A DNA stretch of 64,000 nt from Melioribacteraceae bacterium. Its GTDB lineage: Bacteria; Bacteroidota; Ignavibacteria; Ignavibacteriales; Melioribacteraceae. The stretch is from contig BQMY01000116.1 of the NCBI GenBank assembly GCA_022181065.1, forward strand, positions 35,093 to 99,092, in the 5' to 3' direction. Shown here one piece after another: positions 1 to 8,503 of the stretch. The stretch's first letter is position 1. The number at the start of each line of letters is the position of its first letter. The notes under the pieces were generated by a model that was not told where the DNA came from, ran no database searches, and worked only from the letters and a program-made list of their open reading frames with translations. Position numbers and translations under genes: made by a program.

Positions 1-712
1 CACGAATGAGGTTCTCAACATCATTAACTATTTTATTCCCGCTTAACTCAACGCCTCGTGTTTCTTCTTCAACTCTTTCAACCAGAAATCGATTAATGCT
101 TTCATCAGCTTTTGCGGTTCTCCTTTCCAGGTCTTCCTTTTTGTACGCAATGTAGTTATGCGGTTGATTAAATTGGATGGAACAGTTGAAAGCCCTTATA
201 TAATCGTCAAGTTTTTCCGGGGGTGCATGTTTAAATGAAACTTCAACCGGGGAAATATCGGATTCTGTTATCGCTCTGAGCACAACAACCACAGCTGAAA
301 ATGTAGCCTCATTGGATAATTCGATCCCCCGGCGATACGCCTCGCGATTTAAGAAAATTCGAGATATTTCTATATCCCTATCAACCTTGAAAAAATAGGT
401 GTTTGACAACAACTTGAAATATCGTTCACTTCGTTCAAAAATTTCACCGGCCCAGGAGCAAGTCTTCCATGATAATCCTAAAACACCATAATCTTCCATT
501 TTCATTTGTTGACCGATTCTCACCGAAAATCCGGGTCCTAATTCTTTATCTAATATCTCATGAAGTTCAAAAAAATGATCTGCCGGAACCACCTGAATAC
601 TGGCGATTGAATCAATAGGTGTTGGCAGATCGAAAAATTTATCTCGAGTCATGCCTTCAGCTAAAGCATGATTTATCATTTTACGATATAGACTTATTGA
701 GATATAATTCAT
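1..712 (-). CDS. AraC-family transcriptional regulator, truncated by the window edge
   Basis: My translation from ATG at 712 runs open to base 1 (237 codons). It gives an N-terminal effector domain of the type called arabinose-binding domain of AraC regulators: after the start MNYISISLYRK come short helices and motifs such as DYGVLGLSWKTC, ERYFKLLSNTY and VEVSFKHAPP. The helix-turn-helix DNA-binding part must lie left of base 1. The effector is unknown. The gene lies on the minus strand, like the next gene at 1203-1838, and both point away from the integron integrase at 2204. It is therefore a possible integron cassette gene, although regulators with no partner gene are unusual cassettes. It could also be an ordinary chromosomal gene just beyond the array. 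Confidence 0.75.
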   Translation of the reverse strand, partial: MNYISISLYRKMINHALAEGMTRDKFFDLPTPIDSIASIQVVPADHFFELHEILDKELGPGFSVRIGQQMKMEDYGVLGLSWKTCSWAGEIFERSERYFKLLSNTYFFKVDRDIEISRIFLNREAYRRGIELSNEATFSAVVVVLRAITESDISPVEVSFKHAPPEKLDDYIRAFNCSIQFNQPHNYIAYKKEDLERRTAKADESINRFLVERVEEETRGVELSGNKIVNDVENLIR

Positions 713-765
713 TTTTATTATGCTCTACTTAAAATTTATTGACTAACGTCTTTCTCAATGGACTC

Positions 766-831
766 CAACATCCCGCTACCTCTATTGTGTATAGCAGGAA
801 TTAAACAACAATAATATACTACGTAAACTAC
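766..831. repeat. Leader-like direct repeat, copy 1 (upstream of the AraC gene)
   Basis: This 66 bp stretch matches 1883-1955 in the same orientation: CAACATCCCGCTA, then CTCTATT, a TATA-CAGGAAT block and a shared ACGTAAACTAC end. It lies 54 bp upstream of the ATG at 712. The other copy lies 45 bp upstream of the ATG at 1838. The repeat therefore precedes both minus-strand genes and may carry a promoter or an integron recombination site. On the minus strand it contains GGTAGCGGG, where copy 2 has GTTAGCGGG, which is near the integron core GTTRRRY. Confidence 0.6.
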
Positions 832-873
832 CCCGATACCAGAAGTAATTGATTTGAGTTTCACTTGTTTATA

Positions 874-1010
874 AACTTATAACCAATCATACATAAGCCG
901 ATTAACCCCAAATGCCTGTAGAGCAAAAGTTATCCAAAGCGAAACCAAAAATGTGAATAACTTCGGCGCACTTGCAGGGCAAATTCCGATTGATGTGATT
1001 GTTATAAGTT
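874..1010 (-). repeat. Long imperfect inverted repeat, attC-like site 1
   Basis: The ends AACTTATAAC (874-883) and GTTATAAGTT (1001-1010) are perfect reverse complements. Further inside, CAATCA and GCCGATT pair with matching blocks near 981-1000, and GCCTG pairs near 971-980. The 137 bp size and the imperfect stem with unpaired bases fit integron attC sites. The site lies in the non-coding stretch 713-1202, on the side of the integrase where cassettes are expected. The core does not match GTTRRRY perfectly, so this remains a candidate. Confidence 0.45.
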
Positions 1011-1060
1011 ATTTTTTGTAATTCCTGAATTATTTGATAGCAGTTTTCAATTCATAACGT

Positions 1061-1175
1061 GTTTGTGTAATATTTCGTTGCGTGTTTCATCAACTAAATT
1101 AGCAAATGCAAGCCGAATAGAAAATCTCCGAGGATTATCGCAAGCATACGCGAACGCGCAATGAGTTACACACAC
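1061..1175 (-). repeat. Long imperfect inverted repeat, attC-like site 2
   Basis: GTTTGTGTAA (1061-1070) and GTTGCGTGTT (1077-1086) pair with GTTACACACAC (1165-1175) and AACGCGCAA (about 1153-1161), each separated by short unpaired spacers. This gives two stem blocks per side, the R''/L''...L'/R' layout of attC sites. It begins 28 bp after the stop codon of the minus-strand gene at 1203-1838, which is where a cassette attC should sit. The outer core reads GTGTAAC on one side but ATTACAC instead of GTTACAC on the other, so activity is uncertain. Confidence 0.45.
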
Positions 1176-1202
1176 AGCTGCAGATGTATTTTGATATTTT
1201 CT

Positions 1203-1838
1203 TTATAAATTCACATTTATAGTATAAAGCGCAATTAAATAGATAGTAAAAGATATTAATGCTACTAAAAACGGTTTGTATTGCCTTTCATTTTTTTTAT
1301 CCCACAATATCAATCCAGAAAGAATGCCGATGACAAATAAATATGGAATATGTAAAAAACCTAAATGTTCTAACTCTAATAAAAAAAAGATGATTCTGCC
1401 TAAAGTTGGTCCAATGAAAATTAATGCAATTGCTATCATATACCTCATATGAATGGCAACATTATTCTTATATTTTATGGCAAGCGCATAAAACAATATT
1501 AAGAGAACAATATCAAACGAAGCATTTAATGGAAAAAGGTTCTTTCCGTATTCTTTGATCATTTGTGGAATAAAAGAAAGGATTAAAGCAAAAAAAACCA
1601 GGTAAGAAATTTTCCCCAGGAAACGATGTAGTTTGAAGTTCTTAAATCTAATCAATAAAGGTTGTGTAATTATTACAGTAATCCAAATTGATGCTACAAA
1701 TGCGTGAATATGTGTGTACGCATCAACTGTTCCTGTAAATTCAGGTGACAGTACAAAATAGGTTTTATAAAACCCTAAAAATGTTAGTGGGATAAAAAGT
1801 AAAAAAACAAATCCAATATTTCTATATTCTTTCTCCAT
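1203..1838 (-). CDS. Small polytopic membrane protein, probable integron cassette gene
   Basis: A 211-residue protein starting MEKEYRNIGF with about six hydrophobic segments (roughly residues 8-30, 42-62, 76-93, 107-122, 130-152, 163-178 and 190-208). The loop residues His43/His45 (AYTHIHAF), His71 and His130 are histidines in or beside membrane segments. This resembles small DUF2306-like membrane proteins, but I cannot assign a family with confidence and no function is proposed. The gene runs away from the integron integrase, is followed by an attC-like inverted repeat and preceded by the leader repeat at 1883-1955. It is AT-rich, which is common in cassettes. Confidence 0.7.
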   Translation of the reverse strand: MEKEYRNIGFVFLLFIPLTFLGFYKTYFVLSPEFTGTVDAYTHIHAFVASIWITVIITQPLLIRFKNFKLHRFLGKISYLVFFALILSFIPQMIKEYGKNLFPLNASFDIVLLILFYALAIKYKNNVAIHMRYMIAIALIFIGPTLGRIIFFLLELEHLGFLHIPYLFVIGILSGLILWDKKNERQYKPFLVALISFTIYLIALYTINVNL

Positions 1839-2203
1839 AAAACTAATTTTTCCTTCAAAAGTGATTTTCCTTAATTGACCAACAACATCCCGCTAACTCT
1901 ATTAAATATAACAGGAATATAAGATATAAAAACATATATATTTCACGTAAACTACAGCTTTATAAATTATCAAACTACAATTTCTTCCAAAACTGTTCAC
2001 GGATCAAAATAGTACTTGGGAAAATACAATATACTGAATTATTCTTATATGCAGTTTCATACCCAATAGTGATATACTGAATTTTTTAGAGCTAAGTTAT
2101 TGTTTTTCTCCACACTTAACTTTCAGTATATTCCAATATACAAGAATAATTCTTATATTCACTTTTTAAAATTATTTATAACTTCCAATCATCCGGAAAC
2201 CTT
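1839..2203. other. Integrase-proximal region: leader repeat copy 2, probable attI and promoters
   Basis: This 365 bp stretch lies between the cassette gene and the divergent integrase. It holds leader-repeat copy 2 (1883-1955), which contains CGCTAACTC; its reverse complement GAGTTAGCG is near the integron core GTTRRRY. It also holds AT-rich, repeated blocks: TATACTGAATT occurs twice (about 2031 and 2067), and ATTCTTATAT occurs at about 2040 and 2150. In integrons attI and the cassette promoter lie here, and intI is often LexA-controlled. The repeated blocks could be operators, but I cannot recognise a LexA box for this group. Confidence 0.4.
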
Positions 2204-3160
2204 ATGTCACACCTGTTAAATACAATGCGCGAAGTAATCCGTGTAAAGAACTACAGTATTCGTACCGAAATAGCATATATAAATTGGGTAAAACGATTCA
2301 TCGCATTTCACGAAAACCGACATCCTAAAGAGCTCAATTCAGAACATATAAAAAATTACCTGACTCATCTGGTGGTAAAGCAGAACGTTTCACCTTCAAC
2401 TCAAAATCAGGCGCTCAACGCAATAATTTTTCTATATAACAACGTACTCAACATAGAACTTGACGACTTCAATAACTTTCAGCGAGCAAAAAAACCGAAA
2501 CGGTTACCCCATGTTTTCACACACGAACAAGCCATAGACGTTATAAACCAGCTTGATGGAAATTTTAAGCTCATGGCTTCTCTTCTTTATGGTTCCGGAC
2601 TCCGATTATTGGAAGTTCTTCGTCTACGTGTGAAAGATGTCGACCCAGGAAGAAAACAACTCCTCATCCGTGAAGCAAAGGGGAAAAAAGACCGATATTC
2701 CATACTCCCGAAAACACTCATAGAACCATTGAAAATCCAATTGAAAAAAGTGGAGATGCTGCATTTTCAGGATTTATCCAACGGATTCGGCGAAGTCTAT
2801 CTTCCCGGTGCAATTGCGGAAAAATACCCGAATGCATCAAAAACACTAGACTGGCAATATGTTTTTCCTTCCCCGAGGATTTCAAAAGACCCGCGCTCAG
2901 GCAAAAATCTGCGCCATCATATTCATGAAAGTAATCTGCAGAGAGAAATCAAAAACGCAATACGTAAAACAGATATCAGATTTCCGGCAAGCGCGCATAC
3001 TTTCAGACACACATTCGCGACACAACTTTTAATTAACGGATATGATATTCGCACAGTACAGGAATTATTAGGGCATAACGATGTTTCGACAACTATGATC
3101 TACACTCACGTCATTAATAAAACCGCTGATAATATTAAATCGCCGCTGGATAATTCATAA
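2204..3160 (+). CDS. intI: Integron integrase IntI (tyrosine recombinase)
   Basis: A 318-residue tyrosine recombinase that inserts and excises gene cassettes at attI and attC. It has an N-terminal SAM-like core-binding domain (residues about 1-85) and a catalytic domain. Visible catalytic residues are the first Arg in [13 protein letters not shown], then [12 protein letters not shown], the second His in [11 protein letters not shown], and the Tyr in MIYTHV. The integron-specific extra segment is clear at about 200-245: [33 protein letters not shown], which ordinary XerC/D proteins lack. The end SPLDNS also resembles the IntI1 C terminus. It is intact and divergent from the cassette genes to its left, the usual integron layout. 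Confidence 0.93.
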   Translation: MSHLLNTMREVIRVKNYSIRTEIAYINWVKRFIAFHENRHPKELNSEHIKNYLTHLVVKQNVSPSTQNQALNAIIFLYNNVLNIELDDFNNFQRAKKPKRLPHVFTHEQAIDVINQLDGNFKLMASLLYGSGLRLLEVLRLRVKDVDPGRKQLLIREAKGKKDRYSILPKTLIEPLKIQLKKVEMLHFQDLSNGFGEVYLPGAIAEKYPNASKTLDWQYVFPSPRISKDPRSGKNLRHHIHESNLQREIKNAIRKTDIRFPASAHTFRHTFATQLLINGYDIRTVQELLGHNDVSTTMIYTHVINKTADNIKSPLDNS

Positions 3161-3427
3161 ACTGAACAGAACTTCGCCACATAAGTCACACTGTTCTTAT
3201 ACCCGCGAGGAATAAATTCCCAAACTAAATACCTCCGCTCCTCAATTATCTTTTATATAGGAGTTGCCACTCTTCATATCAACAGAATTCTTTACTTTCG
3301 CTTGTTTTCCGAAACAAACCGTAATAAAACAACTAATATTTCCTGCTCTTCGAACTACATTTCGGCTCTATGCTTTTCATTTCGTTGCCTAATATGTAAA
3401 TTAGAGCAAAACAAAAATGGAGAATCT

Positions 3428-5266
3428 ATGTCAGAAAAATTGATCGAATGTGTACCTAATTTTTCAGAAGCACACGACCTCTCAATAATTAAGCAGATTA
3501 CAGACGAAATTGAAAAAGTTGAAAATACCAAACTGCTCGATGTCGATCCCGGTCCGGATATGAATCGTACTGTCGTAACTTTCGTATCTGACCCGGAAGG
3601 AGTTAAGGAAGCCGCCTTCAGAGCTATTAAAAAAGCGTCCGAACTCATCGATATGTCTAAGCACAAAGGTTCTCACCCCCGAATGGGTGCAACAGATGTT
3701 TGTCCTTTTGTTCCTGTTAGCGGAGTTACGGAAGAAGAATGTATCAGAATATCAGAAGAAGTGGCCGAGCGCGTAGGAAACCAACTTGGTATCCCCATTT
3801 TCCTGTATGAAAAAAGCGCGAAAAAACCGGATCGTAAAAATCTTGCCATTATCCGGCAGGGTGAATATGAAGGATTAAAAGAAAAGTTTACTGATCCTAA
3901 CTGGAAACCCGATTATGGTCCAGCGGTTTTCAATCCACAAGCAGGAGCTACGGCAATTGGTGTGCGTGAATTTCTTATAGCTTATAATATATCCCTGAAT
4001 ACCCGTGAAAAGAAATATGCATCCGATATCGCGTTTGAACTTCGTGAAAAAGGACGCTCAGCACGTCGCCCCGCCGGCGATCCTTTCTACTTCAAGGGCG
4101 GTTCAACAATGCGCTATAGTAAAGGAAATTATCCATGCGGAAATTGTGATTTCGACGGGAAATCAATCGAAGAAACTATTGAACATTGCAAAACCGAACA
4201 TGGATATGACCTGAAACATCTTATGGAATTAAACTCGATCAATCCAGCAAAACCGGAAGGGAAACCGGTTAAAAAGCCGGGAATGTTCAAAGACTGTAAG
4301 GCAATCGGCTGGATGGTATCCGAGTATGATCGAGCCCAAATATCAATCAATCTTACAAACTACAATGTCACCTCAATGCACCATGTTCTCGATGCTACAC
4401 GCGAAATGGCTGCTAAAAAAGGATTGGTGGTAACCGGAAGTGAAATTGTCGGACTTGTTCCCTTCCCCGCGCTGCTCGAAACAGGAAAACACTATCTCAA
4501 AAAACAGGGTCGCTCCACCGGTATCCCTGCGAATGATATCCTGACAACTGCAATTCAGTCACTCGGGTTGGAAGATGTTTCCGAATTCGACATCTCTGAA
4601 CGAGTTCTTGGTCTTCCAAAAGATGCTGAAAACGCGTTAGTCGGATTTACAGTACGTGAATTTACTAATGAAGTTTCCAGAGAGTCCCCTGCGCCTGGAG
4701 GCGGTTCAATTGCCGCATTGGCCGGAGCGCTAGGAGCTTCACTCTCATCCATGGTCGCAAATCTGACAGCTAACAAAGCTGGTACCGAAGAGATTGATGA
4801 AATCCTCAACAAAGCCGCTGATGACTGCCAGGAAATCAAAGATAAACTAATTAAAGCAGTTGATGATGATACAAATGCATTTAACGCGTATATGGACGCA
4901 AGACGCCTCCCCCAAAAAACAGAAGAAGAAAAGTCGGCTCGTGAATCTGCGATGCTTGACGGATTAAAGCAAGCCGTGATGGTTCCGCTTGAAACAGCAA
5001 AGCTAAGCTATCGCGCTATTGAAATAGCTCAAATTGTGGTTCAGTTCGGAAATATTAATTCCATAACGGACGTTGGTGTAGGTGCTCAAATCGCCTTTGT
5101 CGGTGTTCAGGGCGGAATTTATAATGTCCTCATAAATTTAAAAGATATCAACGACGCAAACTTCAACGAACGGATGCGTAAGGAATGCAACGAAATCAAA
5201 TCAAAAGCTATTGAAAAACTGAGTATCGTCGCATCAAAAGTTGATAAAGTTCTCGAAATGAAATAG
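3428..5266 (+). CDS. ftcD: Bifunctional glutamate formiminotransferase / formimidoyl-THF cyclodeaminase
   Basis: A cytosolic enzyme of histidine degradation: it moves the formimino group of formiminoglutamate to tetrahydrofolate, then cyclises it with loss of ammonia. The start ATG at 3428 follows a GGAG motif and gives 612 residues beginning MSEKLIECVPNFSE. A longer open frame from 3302 has no such signal. The formiminotransferase part covers about 1-375 (KGSHPRMGATDVCPF, YDRAQISINLTNYN). The cyclodeaminase part starts near 403 (SPAPGGGSIAALAG). Between them, at about 230-290, is an insertion with C-x2-C (CGNC) followed by HCKTEH, which looks like a small zinc-binding module absent from the mammalian enzyme. 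No other hut genes lie in the window. Confidence 0.93.
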   Translation: MSEKLIECVPNFSEAHDLSIIKQITDEIEKVENTKLLDVDPGPDMNRTVVTFVSDPEGVKEAAFRAIKKASELIDMSKHKGSHPRMGATDVCPFVPVSGVTEEECIRISEEVAERVGNQLGIPIFLYEKSAKKPDRKNLAIIRQGEYEGLKEKFTDPNWKPDYGPAVFNPQAGATAIGVREFLIAYNISLNTREKKYASDIAFELREKGRSARRPAGDPFYFKGGSTMRYSKGNYPCGNCDFDGKSIEETIEHCKTEHGYDLKHLMELNSINPAKPEGKPVKKPGMFKDCKAIGWMVSEYDRAQISINLTNYNVTSMHHVLDATREMAAKKGLVVTGSEIVGLVPFPALLETGKHYLKKQGRSTGIPANDILTTAIQSLGLEDVSEFDISERVLGLPKDAENALVGFTVREFTNEVSRESPAPGGGSIAALAGALGASLSSMVANLTANKAGTEEIDEILNKAADDCQEIKDKLIKAVDDDTNAFNAYMDARRLPQKTEEEKSARESAMLDGLKQAVMVPLETAKLSYRAIEIAQIVVQFGNINSITDVGVGAQIAFVGVQGGIYNVLINLKDINDANFNERMRKECNEIKSKAIEKLSIVASKVDKVLEMK

Positions 5267-5301
5267 CAGAACTCTCGTTTTGAGCGATTCGCCCTTTAAA
5301 G

Positions 5302-5330
5302 TCCTTCCCTTTGTTAGAGGGAAGGATTTT
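5302..5330. terminator. Terminator-like hairpin between convergent genes
   Basis: TCCTTCCCT (5302-5310) pairs perfectly with AGGGAAGGA (5318-5326), followed by TTTT. It sits between the convergent ends at 5266 (+) and 5345 (-). The same hairpin family, followed by GATGGGTTC, recurs at about 13810 and 14120 in the repeat array and as a shorter form at 33051-33077. Confidence 0.6.
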
Positions 5331-5344
5331 GGATGGGTTCAAAA

Positions 5345-7750
5345 TCAAAACCTTGCTCTCATTGCCAGAATAAAATTCCTCCCCGGCGCGACAAGACCTG
5401 AAGAATAAGTTCTGTACCTTACGTTGGTAAGGTTTTCCACACCCGAAGAAATTGACAATATATCCGAGAGTTGATAATCAGCCTTGAGATTTAACGTAAT
5501 CCACGCTGGAGAATACGGATTTCCGTTTTCATCTGCCGCGTAAATGTAATCCTTCGATTTTTCCCCGTCAGGCAAATCTTCAAAACTCACCTCACCGTTA
5601 TACAATGCGTACAAATCAATATTCAATTTCTGTAATTTGTAAGTGAGATGTGTCGCTCCGAACCATGGAGCCGCGTGGCGTAGTGGAGAAGTAGAACCAT
5701 CATCCAGTTCCTCTTCCCCCTTCTGATAATTGAATTTGGTTGACAAACCAAATCCTTCGGGAAAATCTATACTCAAACCTGCCTGGATTCCCCAAACGGT
5801 CGCCTTCGAGGCATTTTGTATAGCCTGTACCTGGCTTAGTTCACCGTCATACATTATAGAGTCTAGCCCGTTTAGAGTAAAATCTCTTCTCACTAACGCA
5901 TCTTCCAGAATAGTATAGTACCCGGTCAGGTCAAACTTCACGGCGTCATTAAATACTTTGGCTATTCCTAGTTCAGTATTATAGGCATACTCTGCCTTCA
6001 AATCAGGATTAGGAACTACAACCGCACCCGGTTCGCTGTCAAACACTTTTCCAACATCATCTACATTCGGTGATCTGAATCCGGTCGCAAATTGCAGACT
6101 AACCGTCCACGTTTTTTCAGGATTATAGACGGCGCCCGCGCTTGCTGTTACCGCACCGCTATTCAATTCAGCCTCGGTAAATGGAAACGGGTAGAAAGTA
6201 TTGTCAAACTCGGCATTGAGAATAAAATGATTATATCTCACCCCTGCCGAAAGTGACAAATCTTCTCTTGCGCGAAATATATAATCCGAATAAAACGCGA
6301 TTGATGTCCAATCAGCTTTAGGGTATCGTGATGGTCCTTTTTTAGTAATACCGGAAACAATATTTTTATCCTCACCGGTTGAAACAACATCGTTGTAAAC
6401 ATATTCCAGACCATAATTGAGTGTATGTATATTACCCAATCCCTTCGTGAAGTCAAGATTTACACTATAAGCGTCAACATTCTCAACTCTTTTGAACAAC
6501 TCTGTACCCTGAAAATCGCGGTCGTATCGGCTCTCTTCAAAAACCTGATAGGCTAGTCTCAAAGTCAGGTCATCGTACAACACAGAAGGATTATGATGTG
6601 TGATCGCAAGATTGTGCATCATCCATTTTTGAGGTCCATAATACCATTCTGCGCTCCGCGGACTCCCATTTCTGTATCGAATCAGACGGTCATACCTGCT
6701 ATATTTTGATGTTTCCGAATAGAACAATCCGTAAACAAGTTCCCAATCTTTATTTGGGATATACAAAGCCTTCTGCAATAAGTTAAATTGATTATAACCT
6801 GTCGAAACCTGTAATTGAGGCTCTTCATTGCTGAAAACAAGATCAGTTCCGGACAAAGGTTGAACATATTCGGGTCTGAGATATTCATCCGGACCGTTGG
6901 AGCCCATCATCAAATTGTCATAATCATTGTATGTAATACTCGTCAGGAGAGCAAACTTCTTCCATCCGATATTGATATTGAAATTCCCTGTCATTTCATT
7001 ATTTGCTGTTGAATGCCGCAACGAAGCACTCCCTTTGAGGAAAGCGGAATTTCCCAACGAAAGCTGCGGTCTCAGAGTGTAGAAATTCATAACGCCGCCA
7101 ATCGCGTCACTCCCATACAATATCGAACCGGGACCGAATAACACCTCTGTTCGTTCAATAGAATATGGATCGATCGAGATAACATTTTGTACATTCCCGC
7201 TTCGGAAAATCGCGTTATTCATTCTTACGCCGTCAACAGCTAGCAGGAGTCTGTTCGTTGCAAATCCGCGGATCATCGGACTCCCGCCCCCCATCTGCGA
7301 TTTCTGCATAAATACTTCACCGGAAATTGTTAACATATCCGCGGCGGTCTGAGGATTCTGCAAAAACACTTCCTTCGGGGCAATTGTCGTAACCTTTACC
7401 GGTACATCATTCTCCGGCTGACTCCATCTCGTAGCTGAAATCACTACTTGTTCAAGAGCTACATTTGTTGGATTCATCTTCAGAACAAAACCCATATCTT
7501 CCAACTCATTATAGCTGATATGCAGTGTTTCATATCCAAGCATCTGAATAAGAATATCATCTACTCCCTTAAACGAGCCGATATTAGCCTTCCCGGCGGC
7601 ATTTGTGAGAGAAGATAATTTTGGAGACTTTGAATAAATTGTTACGAGTTCAATCGGTGTACCCGATTGAGCATCTTTTATTAATAGTATCTGTCCACTT
7701 GCCTGTGACACAAAAAACAGCATTGCAAGCAGAAATAACATAGTTCTCAT
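5345..7750 (-). CDS. TonB-dependent outer-membrane receptor
   Basis: An 801-residue outer-membrane transporter with a signal peptide (MRTMLFLLAMLFFVSQASGQ). A carboxypeptidase-regulatory-like beta domain (about 20-95) comes before the plug domain (about 100-230: MIRGFATNRLLLAVDG, VLFGPGSILYGSDAIGG). The beta-barrel ends with an aromatic terminal strand (NFILAMRARF). The plug resembles the haemoglobin/transferrin receptor subgroup, so an iron or haem ligand is possible, but the substrate cannot be read from sequence. It lies 36 bp downstream of the gene at 7787-8314 and is probably co-transcribed with it. Confidence 0.9.
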   Translation of the reverse strand: MRTMLFLLAMLFFVSQASGQILLIKDAQSGTPIELVTIYSKSPKLSSLTNAAGKANIGSFKGVDDILIQMLGYETLHISYNELEDMGFVLKMNPTNVALEQVVISATRWSQPENDVPVKVTTIAPKEVFLQNPQTAADMLTISGEVFMQKSQMGGGSPMIRGFATNRLLLAVDGVRMNNAIFRSGNVQNVISIDPYSIERTEVLFGPGSILYGSDAIGGVMNFYTLRPQLSLGNSAFLKGSASLRHSTANNEMTGNFNINIGWKKFALLTSITYNDYDNLMMGSNGPDEYLRPEYVQPLSGTDLVFSNEEPQLQVSTGYNQFNLLQKALYIPNKDWELVYGLFYSETSKYSRYDRLIRYRNGSPRSAEWYYGPQKWMMHNLAITHHNPSVLYDDLTLRLAYQVFEESRYDRDFQGTELFKRVENVDAYSVNLDFTKGLGNIHTLNYGLEYVYNDVVSTGEDKNIVSGITKKGPSRYPKADWTSIAFYSDYIFRAREDLSLSAGVRYNHFILNAEFDNTFYPFPFTEAELNSGAVTASAGAVYNPEKTWTVSLQFATGFRSPNVDDVGKVFDSEPGAVVVPNPDLKAEYAYNTELGIAKVFNDAVKFDLTGYYTILEDALVRRDFTLNGLDSIMYDGELSQVQAIQNASKATVWGIQAGLSIDFPEGFGLSTKFNYQKGEEELDDGSTSPLRHAAPWFGATHLTYKLQKLNIDLYALYNGEVSFEDLPDGEKSKDYIYAADENGNPYSPAWITLNLKADYQLSDILSISSGVENLTNVRYRTYSSGLVAPGRNFILAMRARF

Positions 7751-7786
7751 GATATTCCTTTTTCTACATCAATTAAATTTGGTTAA

Positions 7787-8314
7787 TTAAACAAGAAAAA
7801 GGGCTTTTGGCGGGGGTATTGATGGCTTTTTGAAATGACTTATCCATGTAAATTCAGGTAAACAATAGGGCTGATCTTTATATTCTGGTCTGTATTCATT
7901 TAATTCACCGGGAGGATATAATCCCGTTAGCATTAAGTTCAGAATTCTTGAAAAATCCTTGTCGGTTGGATCATTCTCTTTACCGAGCAAAATTCTGATT
8001 TTCTGCACTATCAGAGTTTCATCGGTATCAGCCCAACAATAATAATGCACCGAGTCCGCGCTTTCATAACTTCGCACTATGTCGTACATTATTCCGGAGA
8101 ACTCAAATTCCTTACTGTGTTTCCACTTTAAAACAGTTTTCGTTTCTTCTTTTGAAAACTCCAGAAATGTTAGTTCTTCATCCGGGAGCCCACGCAATAT
8201 TGTCCATTTCGCCACCTTTTTCGCGGTTTTCTGCTGATAATTTAGCATACCGAATGAAATCCAGAATGGCGCTATAAAACTGAACACCAACAATATTGAT
8301 AATATTTTGCGCAA
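7787..8314 (-). CDS. Hypothetical single-anchor or secreted protein upstream of the TonB receptor
   Basis: A 175-residue protein I do not recognise. It has a hydrophobic N-terminal segment (about 4-24, MRKILSILLVFSFIAPFWIS) that could be a signal anchor, since no clear cleavage site is seen. The soluble part is rich in Glu, Lys and aromatic residues (YYCWADTDETL) and contains two cysteines. It ends in a proline-rich, hydrophobic tail (PPPKALFLV). It is the first gene of a likely two-gene unit with the TonB-dependent receptor at 5345-7750, so a role in the same uptake system is possible but unproven. Confidence 0.65.
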   Translation of the reverse strand: MRKILSILLVFSFIAPFWISFGMLNYQQKTAKKVAKWTILRGLPDEELTFLEFSKEETKTVLKWKHSKEFEFSGIMYDIVRSYESADSVHYYCWADTDETLIVQKIRILLGKENDPTDKDFSRILNLMLTGLYPPGELNEYRPEYKDQPYCLPEFTWISHFKKPSIPPPKALFLV

Positions 8315-8450
8315 GTACTTCCAAAAATTTGCTAAAACACGAAATTACTAAAATCGGGAATTATATAAAAGATTTATGGTGTGATAAAATTCACCTCAAT
8401 CTTGCATCCTATCATATTACTTTTCACACTTATTAATTGGTAAGAATAAA

Positions 8451-8481
8451 AAAGCCGGAACTAAATAATAATCCCGGCTTT
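8451..8481 (-). terminator. Intrinsic terminator of the coiled-coil gene
   Basis: AAAGCCGG (8451-8458) pairs with CCGGCTTT (8474-8481). On the minus strand the stem is followed by TTTTTTATTC. It lies just after the stop of the gene ending at 8504. Confidence 0.8.
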
Positions 8482-8503
8482 GATAAAAGTTTTTCATACC
8501 GGT

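Noticed and set aside
2204..3160. Phage or XerC/D-type integrase
   Set aside because: The [13 protein letters not shown]...[11 protein letters not shown] insert is specific to integron integrases, and no phage genes or tRNA attachment site are nearby.
3302..3427. Upstream extension of the formiminotransferase frame
   Set aside because: The extension has low-complexity sequence unlike the family; ATG 3428 has a GGAG and begins at the conserved N terminus.
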